From DASTDH01 sp035601575 (GTDB lineage: Bacteria > Verrucomicrobiota > Verrucomicrobiia > Chthoniobacterales > JAFAMB01): 64,000 bases of DNA. A model generated the notes under the pieces. That model saw nothing but the letters and a program-made list of their open reading frames with translations. It searched no databases and was not told the DNA's origin. The translations under genes and the position numbers were made by a program. Each line of letters opens with the position of its first letter. The stretch's first letter is position 1. Positions 30,155 to 38,570 of the stretch are shown piece after piece. The stretch is from NCBI GenBank assembly GCA_035601575.1, contig DATNNZ010000462.1, forward strand, positions 1 through 64,000, read 5' to 3'.

Positions 30155-31480
30155 TTACTCTCCCGGCCTCAATTCGTAAACTGTGCCGCTATCGTCATCC
30201 GAGATAAAAAGCGATTTACCGTCAGTCGAAGGCTTGACGTCGACCGGTCGGCCCCAGACTCGTTGGGATTGTTCGTCGAGCCATCCAGTAACCAGATCAA
30301 CTTGGTTACCCGGCCGCTGCTGACTCGTCCACGGAAAGATGACGACCTTATACCCGGTCTTACGAGTTCGATCCCAGGAACCGTGGTACGCGACGGCGGC
30401 CGAGTTCCGGAGCCAGTCGGGCAATTTTGTTTCCTGCAGAAATGCCATGCCCAACGGCGCCGAGTGAGCCTGGATCCCTTTATCGCTCCGCGTAAACCTA
30501 GACTCCGGATATTTGTTCCAGTCCGGATTGTTATCGTAATACGGGTCGAGCGGCATGTCATCCAAACCGCTCGGACCGTCCGGGTTCGGTTCAGCGAATG
30601 GCCACCCATAGTCCGCTCCCGATCTAACATGAATAAATGTATCTGGCGGATGGTCATCGATGTAGGCAGTAATGCGTTTGCCAAAGTCATCCGAGCCGCT
30701 TCCTTTCCAGCTTCGGTGATATGGGAATCGAATATCGTCACTTCCGTTGACCACCGCCCACAAAGCGTTTGATCCCGGCACAAAGTCGAGTCCTTCCGCG
30801 TTTCGAATACCTTTTGCTAAAAGAATTCGGTTTCCACCATCCAGATCATAGCGGTAAATGGCGCACCGAATGGGATCACTGGTGGTATCCCTCGGATCCG
30901 CATTTGTTGACGAAGCGATATCGACGTAGAGGTGCCGATCCGGGCTGATCGCTAGGTTTTTCAATTCATGGCGATAGGAGCCGCGGAGCTCAGCGCTGCT
31001 GGTGTCGGGCAAATTTGGTACAACGACTTCTTTATGGAGTAGCGTGTGGCCGTTGGGATCGTAGGCGAATCGACTGATCTCGTTGGATTCACTCACGTAA
31101 ACGTACGCTTTGCCTGCTCTCACTATAAACGCCATTCCATGTGGTAAGCGCAATCCGGAGGCGGCAAGAATGGGCGAGGCTATGCTGGCCGGCGTCCCAG
31201 AGATCCACCAAATCTTGCCCCTCGATGGCTGAGAGACAAGGAGACCGCCTTCCGGAGTCGGCCGGACAAACCGAGCTGCCGGAATTCGAGCAACCACCCG
31301 GATTTGAAAGCCGCGCGGTACTTGTAGATAACGGTCGCGATCAAACGGTGAGGTTCGAAATGGTGAGGGCACGGTCACCCTCTCGGAATCCAGCTGGGTT
31401 TGCCCAAAACTCTGCTTGGGCCCGAGAAAAAGAAATGCTGGAGCCGCAAAAATTGAAAGGAAAGCAGCAAGCCTGTTCAT
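30155..31480 (-). CDS. Secreted PQQ-dependent sugar dehydrogenase-type (sorbosone dehydrogenase family) protein
   Basis: A 441-residue protein with a signal peptide (MNRLAAFLSIFAAPAFLFLG) and a six-bladed beta-propeller typical of soluble glucose/sorbosone dehydrogenases. Repeated features include LRLPHGMAF, SYRHELKNLAISPDRHLYVDI, IRNAEGLDFVPGSNALWAVV, SGADYGWPF and AYHGSWDRTRKTGYKVV. These enzymes oxidise sugars in the periplasm using PQQ and Ca2+; cofactor-binding His/Arg residues fit but were not individually verified. The ATG at 31480 is supported by the signal peptide. It is convergent with the GPH symporter and divergent from a DUF2147 gene 90 bp away. Confidence 0.85.
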   Translation of the reverse strand: MNRLAAFLSIFAAPAFLFLGPKQSFGQTQLDSERVTVPSPFRTSPFDRDRYLQVPRGFQIRVVARIPAARFVRPTPEGGLLVSQPSRGKIWWISGTPASIASPILAASGLRLPHGMAFIVRAGKAYVYVSESNEISRFAYDPNGHTLLHKEVVVPNLPDTSSAELRGSYRHELKNLAISPDRHLYVDIASSTNADPRDTTSDPIRCAIYRYDLDGGNRILLAKGIRNAEGLDFVPGSNALWAVVNGSDDIRFPYHRSWKGSGSDDFGKRITAYIDDHPPDTFIHVRSGADYGWPFAEPNPDGPSGLDDMPLDPYYDNNPDWNKYPESRFTRSDKGIQAHSAPLGMAFLQETKLPDWLRNSAAVAYHGSWDRTRKTGYKVVIFPWTSQQRPGNQVDLVTGWLDEQSQRVWGRPVDVKPSTDGKSLFISDDDSGTVYELRPGE

Positions 31481-31570
31481 GAGAAGACGGTAGTTTCGGT
31501 TGGAATAACCGTTTCCGAATCGGGTCTCCTTTAATTGACAAAAAGTAACACTGCTCGAACTGATGATCAT

Positions 31571-32023
31571 ATGTTCTACGGACAACATACTTCCGTCTTT
31601 CGCGTATTATTTTGCGTTGTTCTATTCGTCGCGACCGAGAGGATCCTTGCCGCCGATTCGCCGTCGGTCACCGGTCTTTGGAAGAACGAAGACGCTTCAT
31701 TTGAGGTCTACGAGGAGAACGGAAAACTGAATGCCAAGATTGTAAGCCTGCGCGAGCCGCTCGCTCCGGACGGCAGGCAAAAGACCGACATTCATAATCC
31801 GGATGCCGGCAAACACAGCCGTCCAATTCTCGGGATGGTCTTTATGACCGGGTTTACCTCGACCGGTTCGGGCAAATGGGGAAACGGGACAATTTATGAT
31901 CCGAAGAGCGGAAATACGTACTCTTGCAATATGGAATTGCAAGGCACGGATACTCTTAAGGTACGCGGCTACATCGGTGTTTCGCTGATCGGAAGAACCG
32001 AAACCTGGAAAAGAGCGAACTGA
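31571..32023 (+). CDS. Secreted DUF2147 protein
   Basis: A 150-residue protein. An N-terminal signal peptide (FRVLFCVVLFVATERILA) is followed by the DUF2147 domain: VTGLWKNEDASFEVYEENGK, SRPILGMVFMTGF, GTIYDPKSGNTYSCNMELQG and LKVRGYIGVSLIGRTETW. The family is a lipocalin-like periplasmic protein of unknown function, often found in proteobacteria. The ATG at 31571 was chosen for the signal peptide; a TTG twelve codons upstream is in frame. It is divergent from the sugar dehydrogenase gene. Confidence 0.88.
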   Translation: MFYGQHTSVFRVLFCVVLFVATERILAADSPSVTGLWKNEDASFEVYEENGKLNAKIVSLREPLAPDGRQKTDIHNPDAGKHSRPILGMVFMTGFTSTGSGKWGNGTIYDPKSGNTYSCNMELQGTDTLKVRGYIGVSLIGRTETWKRAN

Positions 32024-32095
32024 TAAATAACCGATAGCCAATAGCCAAGAGGGCCCAAGGTCATTTGGCTATCGGCTATTGGCTATTCTTCCAGG
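32024..32095. repeat. Inverted heptamer arrays (CCRATAG) between convergent genes
   Basis: Left arm (32024-32052): TAAATAA, CCGATAG, CCAATAG, CCAAGAG. Right arm (about 32063-32090), read on the minus strand: AGAATAG, CCAATAG, CCGATAG, CCAAATG. The two arms can pair, separated by GGGCCC. The DUF2147 stop codon sits at the left edge, and the stop codon of the convergent gene (TAG, 32076-32078) lies inside the right arm. Confidence 0.8.
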
Positions 32096-32495
32096 CGCGA
32101 CGTTTCACCACAATGCCACCATCCCGATCGCGCAGGATCAACACCGTTTCGGTGACCGCGACCACTTCGTAAATAGTCGTTCGCGCCGGCATCCCGGTCG
32201 CCTCGGTGTGGTTTATCAGAACTCGGTTATGGACTCGCCATGTCCCGCGCAAAACCAATTTCGTCCGATAGCGTCCCTCGGCGATTCCCGCGGACGCTCC
32301 AAAGGTACCGTCCGGCCGATATTCCACGGTGAGTGTCATTGGCTGACCATCCAGGATCTCTTGGCTGATCCAAGCACCTGGAACCAGAGAGCGGATCGTC
32401 TCGTCCGATAGTTGATCCGATTCGTTTTCGCCCGCTGCGATAAACGAGAAGACGAGCCCGGAAATAAGGAGCAATGCTACTTTCGCGGCAGCCAT
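32076..32495 (-). CDS. Small secreted protein, lipocalin-like pattern
   Basis: A 139-residue protein with a signal peptide (MAAAKVALLLISGLVFSFIAAG). Beta-rich sequence follows: GAWISQEILDGQPMTLTVEY and RPDGTFGASA, then RGTWRVHNRVLI. This resembles the lipocalin-like proteins that test for '(W)-x-G-x-W' structure, but no named family can be assigned with confidence. The last residues KNSQ and the stop codon are encoded by the heptamer array. It is convergent with the DUF2147 gene. Confidence 0.6.
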   Translation of the reverse strand: MAAAKVALLLISGLVFSFIAAGENESDQLSDETIRSLVPGAWISQEILDGQPMTLTVEYRPDGTFGASAGIAEGRYRTKLVLRGTWRVHNRVLINHTEATGMPARTTIYEVVAVTETVLILRDRDGGIVVKRRAWKNSQ

Positions 32496-32617
32496 TTTTC
32501 ACTATAATCACTATCGATCGGGCCGCTCGATTCCTAGGTCCGACGGGCTAGGCCACAGCCTCAGTGAAAGACCAACCTGTTATTCTGACGAGTGCTTCCT
32601 GCGAAAAGCTTTCGCCA

Positions 32618-33091
32618 ATGCAAGAGTGGCCTCGTGCTCGACTAGTCGCGATTGTTGCCGACACTCACGGTCTTGTTCGCGAATCCGTTCTCAGTGCAGT
32701 CGGGAATGTCGATTTGATTTTGCACGCGGGTGATGTCGGCCATGCAAGGGTCTTGGATCGGCTGCGGGAATGCGCTCCGGTGGTGGCGATTCGCGGCAAC
32801 GTGGACACCGAAATGTTTGCATTACCACCAACCGAGTTGGTCTCTGTGCGCCGGCGGCTGGTCTATTTATTGCATAGTCTCGCTGATTTGGATCTGAACC
32901 CGGCGGTTGCAGGTTTTTCAATGGTGGTTTCGGGGCATTCTCATAAGCCACTCGTTCGGAGCAAGGATGGGGTATTATACGTAAATCCTGGAAGCATCGG
33001 ACCGCGTCGTTTCAAACTCCCGATCAGTTTCGCGCTGGCCGATTTTGGGTCACAACCAATCGATGTGAGACTCGAGGAAGTTGTGGAATGA
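32618..33091 (+). CDS. YfcE/MJ0936-family metallophosphoesterase
   Basis: A 157-residue protein with the dimetal phosphodiesterase motifs in order: Asp-x-His (VADTHG), GDVGH, GNVD (replacing GNHD), and GHSH, closing with VYVNPGSIGPRR. The size and GNVD variant match the YfcE/MJ0936 family of small phosphodiesterases. The start at 32618 (MQEWPRARLVAIVADTHG) was chosen; a GTG 18 codons upstream is in frame. fpg follows 6 bp downstream, so the two form an operon. Physiological substrate unknown. Confidence 0.88.
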   Translation: MQEWPRARLVAIVADTHGLVRESVLSAVGNVDLILHAGDVGHARVLDRLRECAPVVAIRGNVDTEMFALPPTELVSVRRRLVYLLHSLADLDLNPAVAGFSMVVSGHSHKPLVRSKDGVLYVNPGSIGPRRFKLPISFALADFGSQPIDVRLEEVVE

Positions 33092-33097
33092 TTAGAA

Positions 33098-33922
33098 ATG
33101 CCTGAGCTGGCTGAAGTCGAGCGCAGCCGCCGCCTTTGGGCGGTCGGACGAGGTGAGAAAATCTTGGAAGTCATTTTGCGCAACCGAACGTCGCGCATCT
33201 TTCGGAGCATAAATCCAGAGGAACTCGTTCGAACCTTGACCGGCCAACGGTTGTTGGATTCGGAAGCGCTGGGCAAGCAAATGGTATTTCGATTCGGCAA
33301 TCGGGGCGAGCATTGGCTGGGACTGCATTTGGGCATGACCGGCGAACTCAGGGTTGAAAAGCCAAAGTACTCGTTCCTAAAATATGACCATCTTATTCTT
33401 CGGCAGTCGAAACGATCTCTCGTTTTTTCTGATCCGCGGCAATTTGGTCGAGTGCAATTTGCTCGGAACGAAGTCGCCCCTTCATGGTGGGCGAAGCTGC
33501 CGCCATCGATTTTGTCCAATCAATTCAAGCCAAGCTCGATTGCGGAGTTTTGCCGGCGCCGAAAAGCGTCGCCGATGAAAGCATTATTATTGATGCAGGA
33601 GCGCTTTCCCGGCATCGGAAACTGGATGGCAGATGAAATTCTTTGGCGAGCACGACTAAATCCCAAGACTCGGGCCGGCACCCTTAGCCTGTCAGAGATT
33701 AACACGCTTTATCGTGTTACCCGAAGCGTCTGCGCGAAGGCCATCGAAGTCATGGATAAAGATTGGCAGTTTCCCAGGAGCTGGTTGTTTGCCCACCGTT
33801 GGGAGGACGGAGGGAAATGCCCGCGCTGTCGCACTGATTTAATGAGAGAAGTGGTTGGCGGCCGGCGTACCTGCTGGTGTCCGCAATGCCAGCCGGAACA
33901 TGCGTATGACTCGAGCGACTGA
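33098..33922 (+). CDS. mutM: Formamidopyrimidine-DNA glycosylase
   Basis: A 274-residue Fpg/Nei family enzyme. The N-terminus MPELAEVERSRR provides the catalytic Pro2 and Glu3; the helix-two-turn-helix region follows ERFPGIGNWMADEILW; the C-terminal four-Cys zinc finger reads CPRC ... CWCPQCQ. It removes oxidised purines and cleaves the strand. The intervening RYLL/ALLLMQ segment is family-typical. The position-5 residue is Ala (MPELAEVE) rather than the more common Pro. It is 6 bp after the phosphoesterase gene. Immediately downstream is a repeat module and the convergent larB. Confidence 0.93.
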   Translation: MPELAEVERSRRLWAVGRGEKILEVILRNRTSRIFRSINPEELVRTLTGQRLLDSEALGKQMVFRFGNRGEHWLGLHLGMTGELRVEKPKYSFLKYDHLILRQSKRSLVFSDPRQFGRVQFARNEVAPSWWAKLPPSILSNQFKPSSIAEFCRRRKASPMKALLLMQERFPGIGNWMADEILWRARLNPKTRAGTLSLSEINTLYRVTRSVCAKAIEVMDKDWQFPRSWLFAHRWEDGGKCPRCRTDLMREVVGGRRTCWCPQCQPEHAYDSSD

Positions 33923-33925
33923 CCC

Positions 33926-33977
33926 CTGCAATCTGCTATCCGTCATTTGTCATGCCGTTCGGCGATAGCTGAAAGGC
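33926..33977 (-). repeat. Hairpin plus 4x7 heptamer module (ATRRCAR) inside the larB 3' end
   Basis: Minus-strand reading: an imperfect 10-bp stem with TATC loop (GCCTTTCAGC-TATC-GCCGAACGGC, 33977-33954), then four heptamers ATGACAA, ATGACGG, ATAGCAG, ATTGCAG (33953-33926). The larB stop codon (TAG, 33938-33936) lies in the third unit, so the module encodes the last 14 residues of LarB. Confidence 0.8.
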
Positions 33978-34649
33978 GAGCGAGGACCGTGCGTCATTTC
34001 GTTGAACAATGCGAAGAGCGGCGCAAGCTGCTCCGTATCCATTGTCGATATTCACCACGAGGAGACCGGGTGCGCAACTGGCCAGCGCAGCATTCAATGC
34101 GGTCTGGCCGCCGTTGGCGACACCATAACCAACAGAAGTTGGCAGGGCGATCACGCAGCCGCTCACCAAACCGCCGACAACGCTCGGCAGGGCACCGTCC
34201 ATGCCAGCAGCGACGATAACAACACTCATCTGCTTCAGCGATTCTAGCCGGTCGAATAGACGCCAGATTCCGGCTACGCCGACATCATTGATGGTTAAAA
34301 CATTCTGGCCATAAAAGCGCAGCGTACGAGCTGCTTCCATCGCGACTGGAACGTCCGACGTCCCGGCGGTAATCACCGCAATCTCGGCTACATTGACGAC
34401 CGGCTTCAATGGGCCGAAAAAGGCCGTTTGTGATACCGGGTCATAGTCGAGCAACGAACAATATTGGCTGGGGAGCGCATTAAATTGGGCCGGTGATAAC
34501 CGGGTCAGGAGTAAGGTGGTTTGTCGTTGAGCCGCTTGATTCAAGATTTCGGCAAGTTGATCGATATTTTTTGACGCTGAATATACTGCTTCGGCCAACC
34601 CAATACGCCGGGTTCGTTCGTGGTCGAGATTTATCTCTCCTTTAGTCAT
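33936..34649 (-). CDS. larB: LarB, pyridinium-3,5-biscarboxylic acid mononucleotide synthase
   Basis: A 237-residue protein with the PurE-like fold of LarB. Motifs include ITAGTSDVPVAMEAARTLRF, VAAGMDGALPSVVGGLVSGC and VALPTSVGYG-type sequence (here IALPTSVGYGVANGGQTALN). LarB carboxylates and hydrolyses nicotinic acid adenine dinucleotide as the first step in the nickel-pincer nucleotide cofactor (NPN) of lactate racemase. It lies 38 bp downstream of larC on the same strand. The last residues (LAFQLSPNGMTNDG) come from a repeat module. Confidence 0.93.
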   Translation of the reverse strand: MTKGEINLDHERTRRIGLAEAVYSASKNIDQLAEILNQAAQRQTTLLLTRLSPAQFNALPSQYCSLLDYDPVSQTAFFGPLKPVVNVAEIAVITAGTSDVPVAMEAARTLRFYGQNVLTINDVGVAGIWRLFDRLESLKQMSVVIVAAGMDGALPSVVGGLVSGCVIALPTSVGYGVANGGQTALNAALASCAPGLLVVNIDNGYGAACAALRIVQRNDARSSLAFQLSPNGMTNDG

Positions 34650-34687
34650 GTTGGTTCACCGGGTTATGCCCGCCTTCTCTCAATCCG

Positions 34688-36004
34688 TTATTCATGGTGC
34701 AATCGGGGAGCCTCCGATCTTTTGGCGATTGGTCGCTCCGACTGGATTTCGGCGTCCACCAAATCAGCAAGGAGCGGCGACGAAAGAGCCTGAGCTTCAG
34801 CCTTAGTTTTCAATTCTGCTCGAGCACTATACCCTTCGCCAGCCACTAATAAATCGTCCGCCTCAGCTTTAGCGGTCGCCCCGATTCCAGGACGTCGCAC
34901 GATTTTCACTCTTACCTGGCGGCCGGCGACCTGCACTGATTCAGTTTGACGTGGGAGCGCGATAGCTTCGGTCGCGCGAAAACGCAAGCCGATGGTCGTT
35001 GTTTGCTGAAAGCAGAGTGCAATTACTTCCTCTTGCTTTGCGGGATCGGCGAGGATCTTTATATGACTGGCCTGCCTACCCTTCTTGCCGATCGCGGGAA
35101 TTTGGATGACATCAAAAACCGCGACGTCATTTCGAATCCGTTCCAGCCCGGCGGCAAGCTCCTCGGCGGACTGATCATCGACCTCAAACTCAACAATCAA
35201 GAGTTCTCGATGCCCGCTCGAAGCTTGGCTCTTTTGTTGGAAACAGATCACACGAAGAACATTGCTGATGCCGGGAAAACGTTTAGTTCCCAGACCAACA
35301 CCGGAACGCACGAGAACGCCAGTTCGGCGTTGGACTTCGTTTGGTCGACAGAGGTAGCGGACGATCGCAGCTCCGGTTGGAGTGACGCGTTCGCCTGGAA
35401 TTCCATCGTCAAATACGGCGAAACCTTCGAGCAATAACGCGGTGGCAGGTGCAGGGATCGGCAACCGGCCATGAGCGGTTTCGACCTGTCCAGAGCCAAG
35501 AGGCAGCGGCGAAGTCGTCCAACGATCCACCTGAAGTGCGTCGATAAGAAAAGCTGCTCCGACAATGTCCACGATCGAATCGATGGCGCCCACTTCGTGG
35601 AACGCGACATCCGCAACCGGGATCCCATGGACACGGGCTTCAGCCCCGGCCAAGAGGCCGAAAATCCCGAGCGCATGTTGCTTGGCCGTCGATGAAAGGT
35701 TCGCCTGCTCAATCAGCTTACGAATATCTGACCAGCGCCTGTGGTGATGGTCATGTGATCCGTCCGAATCATGCGCGTGCTGATGATGGTGAATGGAAGG
35801 TTGGGCTTCACACTCTACAACGAATCTGGATCCGGCCAGGACTCCGTCATTCGCGGTTTCGATTCGGCAATTGACCCACTCAGGCAGCCCCAAGCCATAC
35901 ATCGTTTTTAAAAGTCCAGGTGTTAGCTCAGGGTTGGCATTAAGAACTGCGGCGACGAACATGTCGCCGGCAACACCTCCAATGGGATCAAGATGGATCT
36001 GCAT
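34688..36004 (-). CDS. larC: LarC, nickel-pincer cofactor nickel chelatase
   Basis: A 438-residue single polypeptide beginning MQIHLDPIGGVAGDMFVAAV. It has a His-rich loop (HHHQHAHDSDGSHDHHHRR) at about residues 75-95, the central VAFHEVGAIDSIVDIVGAA block, and the C-terminal LarC2 part. LarC inserts nickel into the sulphurised NPN precursor, driven by CTP. In some lactobacilli it is split by a programmed frameshift; here it is one frame. Only larB follows; larA and larE are not in the window, so the racemase or other client enzyme and the sulphur transferase must lie elsewhere or be absent. Confidence 0.93.
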   Translation of the reverse strand: MQIHLDPIGGVAGDMFVAAVLNANPELTPGLLKTMYGLGLPEWVNCRIETANDGVLAGSRFVVECEAQPSIHHHQHAHDSDGSHDHHHRRWSDIRKLIEQANLSSTAKQHALGIFGLLAGAEARVHGIPVADVAFHEVGAIDSIVDIVGAAFLIDALQVDRWTTSPLPLGSGQVETAHGRLPIPAPATALLLEGFAVFDDGIPGERVTPTGAAIVRYLCRPNEVQRRTGVLVRSGVGLGTKRFPGISNVLRVICFQQKSQASSGHRELLIVEFEVDDQSAEELAAGLERIRNDVAVFDVIQIPAIGKKGRQASHIKILADPAKQEEVIALCFQQTTTIGLRFRATEAIALPRQTESVQVAGRQVRVKIVRRPGIGATAKAEADDLLVAGEGYSARAELKTKAEAQALSSPLLADLVDAEIQSERPIAKRSEAPRLHHE

Positions 36005-36318
36005 AAGCCCGATTTACAACTAAACCATTTGTCAGCCCGGAGCTGGAGCTCTGCGGGTTGATTTCTAACGCTAATAGCAAATCTGCTATTTGCTATTTGT
36101 CATCTGTCATCCGCTATTTGTCAGACCATTCGGCGACAGCCGACGGGCCGAGGCCCGCTGACACATGACAAATGGGGTGCTCGACCGAAGAACCGTTCTG
36201 GGCAAATACCAACCCGAAAGCAATTCGGCACTGAGTCATGGGACACGACCAATCGCACAGGGCCAATCTGTCATCTGCTATTTGTCATTTGTCATACCAT
36301 TCGGCGACAGCCGAATGG
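36005..36318. repeat. Intergenic region made of heptamer arrays and hairpins
   Basis: This 314-bp gap between larC and the ABC permease holds two copies of the hairpin/heptamer module. Copy 1 (about 36066-36150), minus strand: a long GC stem (GGGCC/GGCCC), a second CGGC-TGTC-GCCG stem, then ATAGCGG, ATGACAG, ATGACAA, ATAGCAA, ATAGCAG. Copy 2 (36268-36319), minus strand: a perfect 10-bp stem ACCATTCGGC-TGTC-GCCGAATGGT, then ATGACAA, ATGACAA, ATAGCAG, ATGACAG. No gene is supported. Confidence 0.8.
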
Positions 36319-37089
36319 TCAGCTGTCCCAGCGCTCGAACACTTTTTCGCGCTGGAATGCTTCGGTCGCGAAAAAAATACCCGCGCCAGCCAATAGCAAG
36401 ACGGCGCCAACACAGACCAGTAGAATGTACTGGTTGAGAAAGTCCAGAAGAGCGATCTGCGTTCCATAAAGAACGATTCCCGGCAGGGTTAATAGGCTGG
36501 AGAGCAGACTTCCGGTCTTCGGGTCGCGTGAACGAACGGCCACGATCATTGCGAGCGAGGCATTGGCAAAGGCTGATACCGGCATCACCAGGAAGGCTTC
36601 GATCAGCGGCCGTGGCGAAAACATGAACCGGAGCATCTCCGAATGTCTGTCCATGAGGCAGACAACACCGGCGTAGATGGCCAGGTAAAGGTATCCGGCC
36701 AGGAGAGGGAAGACTAACGCCGCGAGGATCTTACCTAAAACCAGATCAAAGGTCTTTACGGGGGTGGCGAGAAGTGGCTCCAGGGTTTTAGCCGTTTTTT
36801 CAACGACCATTGTCTGCATGACCAGTGCCGCCGAGAAAAGCATTGGCAGCATCAACAGTAGAAAGATTTTTGATCTGCTGAACCACTCCGCGGCTTCGAT
36901 GTCCTCGGAAGACAGCCGGGATGCGGTTAGGGCGCCGACTTCGCTGTGCGAGCGATGGGGGAGGTTTCCGAGCGCTGTGAACGAGTAGAGAAGGACGAAA
37001 CTTGGCGCGATGAAGAACCTAAGTAGAAATCGGCGCGTTCTCCGCATTTCCAACAGCTCTTTGCGTACGATGGTGAGAAGAGGATTCAC
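36319..37089 (-). CDS. ABC-2 type transporter permease
   Basis: A 256-residue protein with about six membrane helices: FLLRFFIAPSFVLLYSFTAL, LLMLPMLFSAALVMQTMVV, and later ones. It has the long extracytoplasmic loop pattern of ABC-2 exporters after the first helix and the family TLEPLLATPV motif. The start is a GTG overlapping the last base of the ATPase stop (TAG/GTG), so translational coupling is likely. The cargo is unknown. The stop codon abuts the repeat hairpin at 36296-36319. Confidence 0.9.
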   Translation of the reverse strand: MNPLLTIVRKELLEMRRTRRFLLRFFIAPSFVLLYSFTALGNLPHRSHSEVGALTASRLSSEDIEAAEWFSRSKIFLLLMLPMLFSAALVMQTMVVEKTAKTLEPLLATPVKTFDLVLGKILAALVFPLLAGYLYLAIYAGVVCLMDRHSEMLRFMFSPRPLIEAFLVMPVSAFANASLAMIVAVRSRDPKTGSLLSSLLTLPGIVLYGTQIALLDFLNQYILLVCVGAVLLLAGAGIFFATEAFQREKVFERWDS

Positions 37090-38042
37090 TACACCTTGGC
37101 GGGCTGTTCTCGATCTGCCGTCGCCACGGAATCAAGAAGTTCAAGATAAATCTCCTCCAGCGATTTGCGGGCAGGCTCGACCGCGTAGAGCTCTGCACCG
37201 CCCTCAACCAAAGCACGGACGAGTCTAGGCGTGTCAGTCGGTGGGTTTGCGAGGTTTACTCGCAGCGCCGATTCGACCACGGTCGCTTCCTTTGCATACT
37301 CAAGCTGTTGAACAATCGATAGCCAGGGCTCGGCGGAAGTGGAGAAGCGAATCGTTACGACATTGCCGGACAATTCCGAGCGAATCTGCGATTGCGAGCC
37401 TTCCAGAATCAATCGCGTCTTCATGATCGCGATATAGTCGCAGACATCTTCGGCTTCGGCCAAATTGTGAGTGGTCAGAAAAATGGTTCGGCCGTTTGCG
37501 CGCAACGATTTGACGAAATCGCGGAAAAAACGAGCAGTCGAAGGGTCAAGACCGGAGGAGGGTTCATCCAGGAATAAAATTTCGGGCTCATGGGCTAGGG
37601 CTCGCACAATCGCCGTCTTTTGGCGCATACCCTTAGAAAGAGCGCCTACCGGTTTATGTCGGTCTTCCCAGCATCCAAGCAGTTTCAGATATTTTGCGAC
37701 TTGAGATTGAGCATTCTTTTCGGAAAGACCATACAACCGGGCAAAAAAAAGCAGGTTTTGCCATGCAGTAAGCTGCTCGTACAGGCCAGGCGATTCCGTC
37801 AGGAAGCCGATCCGGTGCCGCAGGTGATCCAAGTTGCCATTCAACGGACAACCTGCCACGACTCCGGTTCCGGAACTGGGAGGCAGTAGACCCGCCAACA
37901 TACGGACGGTCGTGGTCTTACCGGCGCCATTCGGTCCAAGAAAGCCGAAAACAGTGGAGCCTGGGACCCTGAGAGTCAGATCTTCTACCGCAATCTTCCG
38001 GCGGAATGCCCGTGTCAATGCCGTCGTCTCGATTGCGTACAT
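37089..38042 (-). CDS. ABC transporter ATP-binding protein
   Basis: A 317-residue ATPase with Walker A GPNGAGKTTTVRML (residues about 36-48), Q-loop, signature LSKGMRQKTAIVRALAHEP, Walker B EILFLDEPSSGLD and the H-loop LTTHN. The extra C-terminal segment of about 90 residues (DUF4162-like) is typical of exporter ATPases such as those paired with ABC-2 permeases. It is the first gene of a two-gene exporter operon with the permease at 36319. Confidence 0.93.
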   Translation of the reverse strand: MYAIETTALTRAFRRKIAVEDLTLRVPGSTVFGFLGPNGAGKTTTVRMLAGLLPPSSGTGVVAGCPLNGNLDHLRHRIGFLTESPGLYEQLTAWQNLLFFARLYGLSEKNAQSQVAKYLKLLGCWEDRHKPVGALSKGMRQKTAIVRALAHEPEILFLDEPSSGLDPSTARFFRDFVKSLRANGRTIFLTTHNLAEAEDVCDYIAIMKTRLILEGSQSQIRSELSGNVVTIRFSTSAEPWLSIVQQLEYAKEATVVESALRVNLANPPTDTPRLVRALVEGGAELYAVEPARKSLEEIYLELLDSVATADREQPAKV

Positions 38043-38156
38043 GCAACTGGTATGAATCCGAGATCACTCACTTAGCGCAATCGATTTGCCGCACAAATTG
38101 CGCAACCCTCCACCGACTCGGCGTCCTAATGAAGGCGAGGGGCAACCTAACTATTT

Positions 38157-38438
38157 ATGAAAGATCCGTTTTCTCAAAACAAATCGACGTTGGGCGATTC
38201 CATCGCTCAACAAATTCCGTTTGAGGGGGAGCCGCACTACTTGGTCCAATCGCTGTCACAAGGGGAATATCCTCTCGACCGCACTCTTGCCGAGAGCGCC
38301 GAATATTCGAACCGGGGATTCCTGTTATTAATTATTGCGGTTATTATCATCTTGATTGGTGGTTGCTTTGCGATAGCAGCCTCGTCGAGCGCAACGAACC
38401 CCGTAAGTGCCGCTGAAAAGCTGTTTTACGTTGATTAA
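38157..38438 (+). CDS. Small single-pass membrane protein, unknown
   Basis: A 93-residue frame with one long hydrophobic segment (GFLLLIIAVIIILIGGCFAIA) after a polar N-terminal half containing GEPHYLVQSLSQGEYPLDRTL. The composition of the N-terminus is protein-like rather than repeat-like, which supports a real gene, but no family is recognised. No Shine-Dalgarno is clear before the ATG. It is divergent from the ABC exporter operon. Confidence 0.4.
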   Translation: MKDPFSQNKSTLGDSIAQQIPFEGEPHYLVQSLSQGEYPLDRTLAESAEYSNRGFLLLIIAVIIILIGGCFAIAASSSATNPVSAAEKLFYVD

Positions 38439-38570
38439 TTGAGGTTTCTTGTCGTTACCCACAACGGTTTGTCGACGGGATTTGCGGCTAGAAATGAACC
38501 ATTGTGGCCAAGGGTGCTCACGTTCGTATTCTCGGGTCGCTACCCGGGCATTACGAAATTCTGATTTCCA

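Noticed and set aside
34946..35437. A 163-codon plus-strand frame
   Set aside because: It is the shadow of larC.
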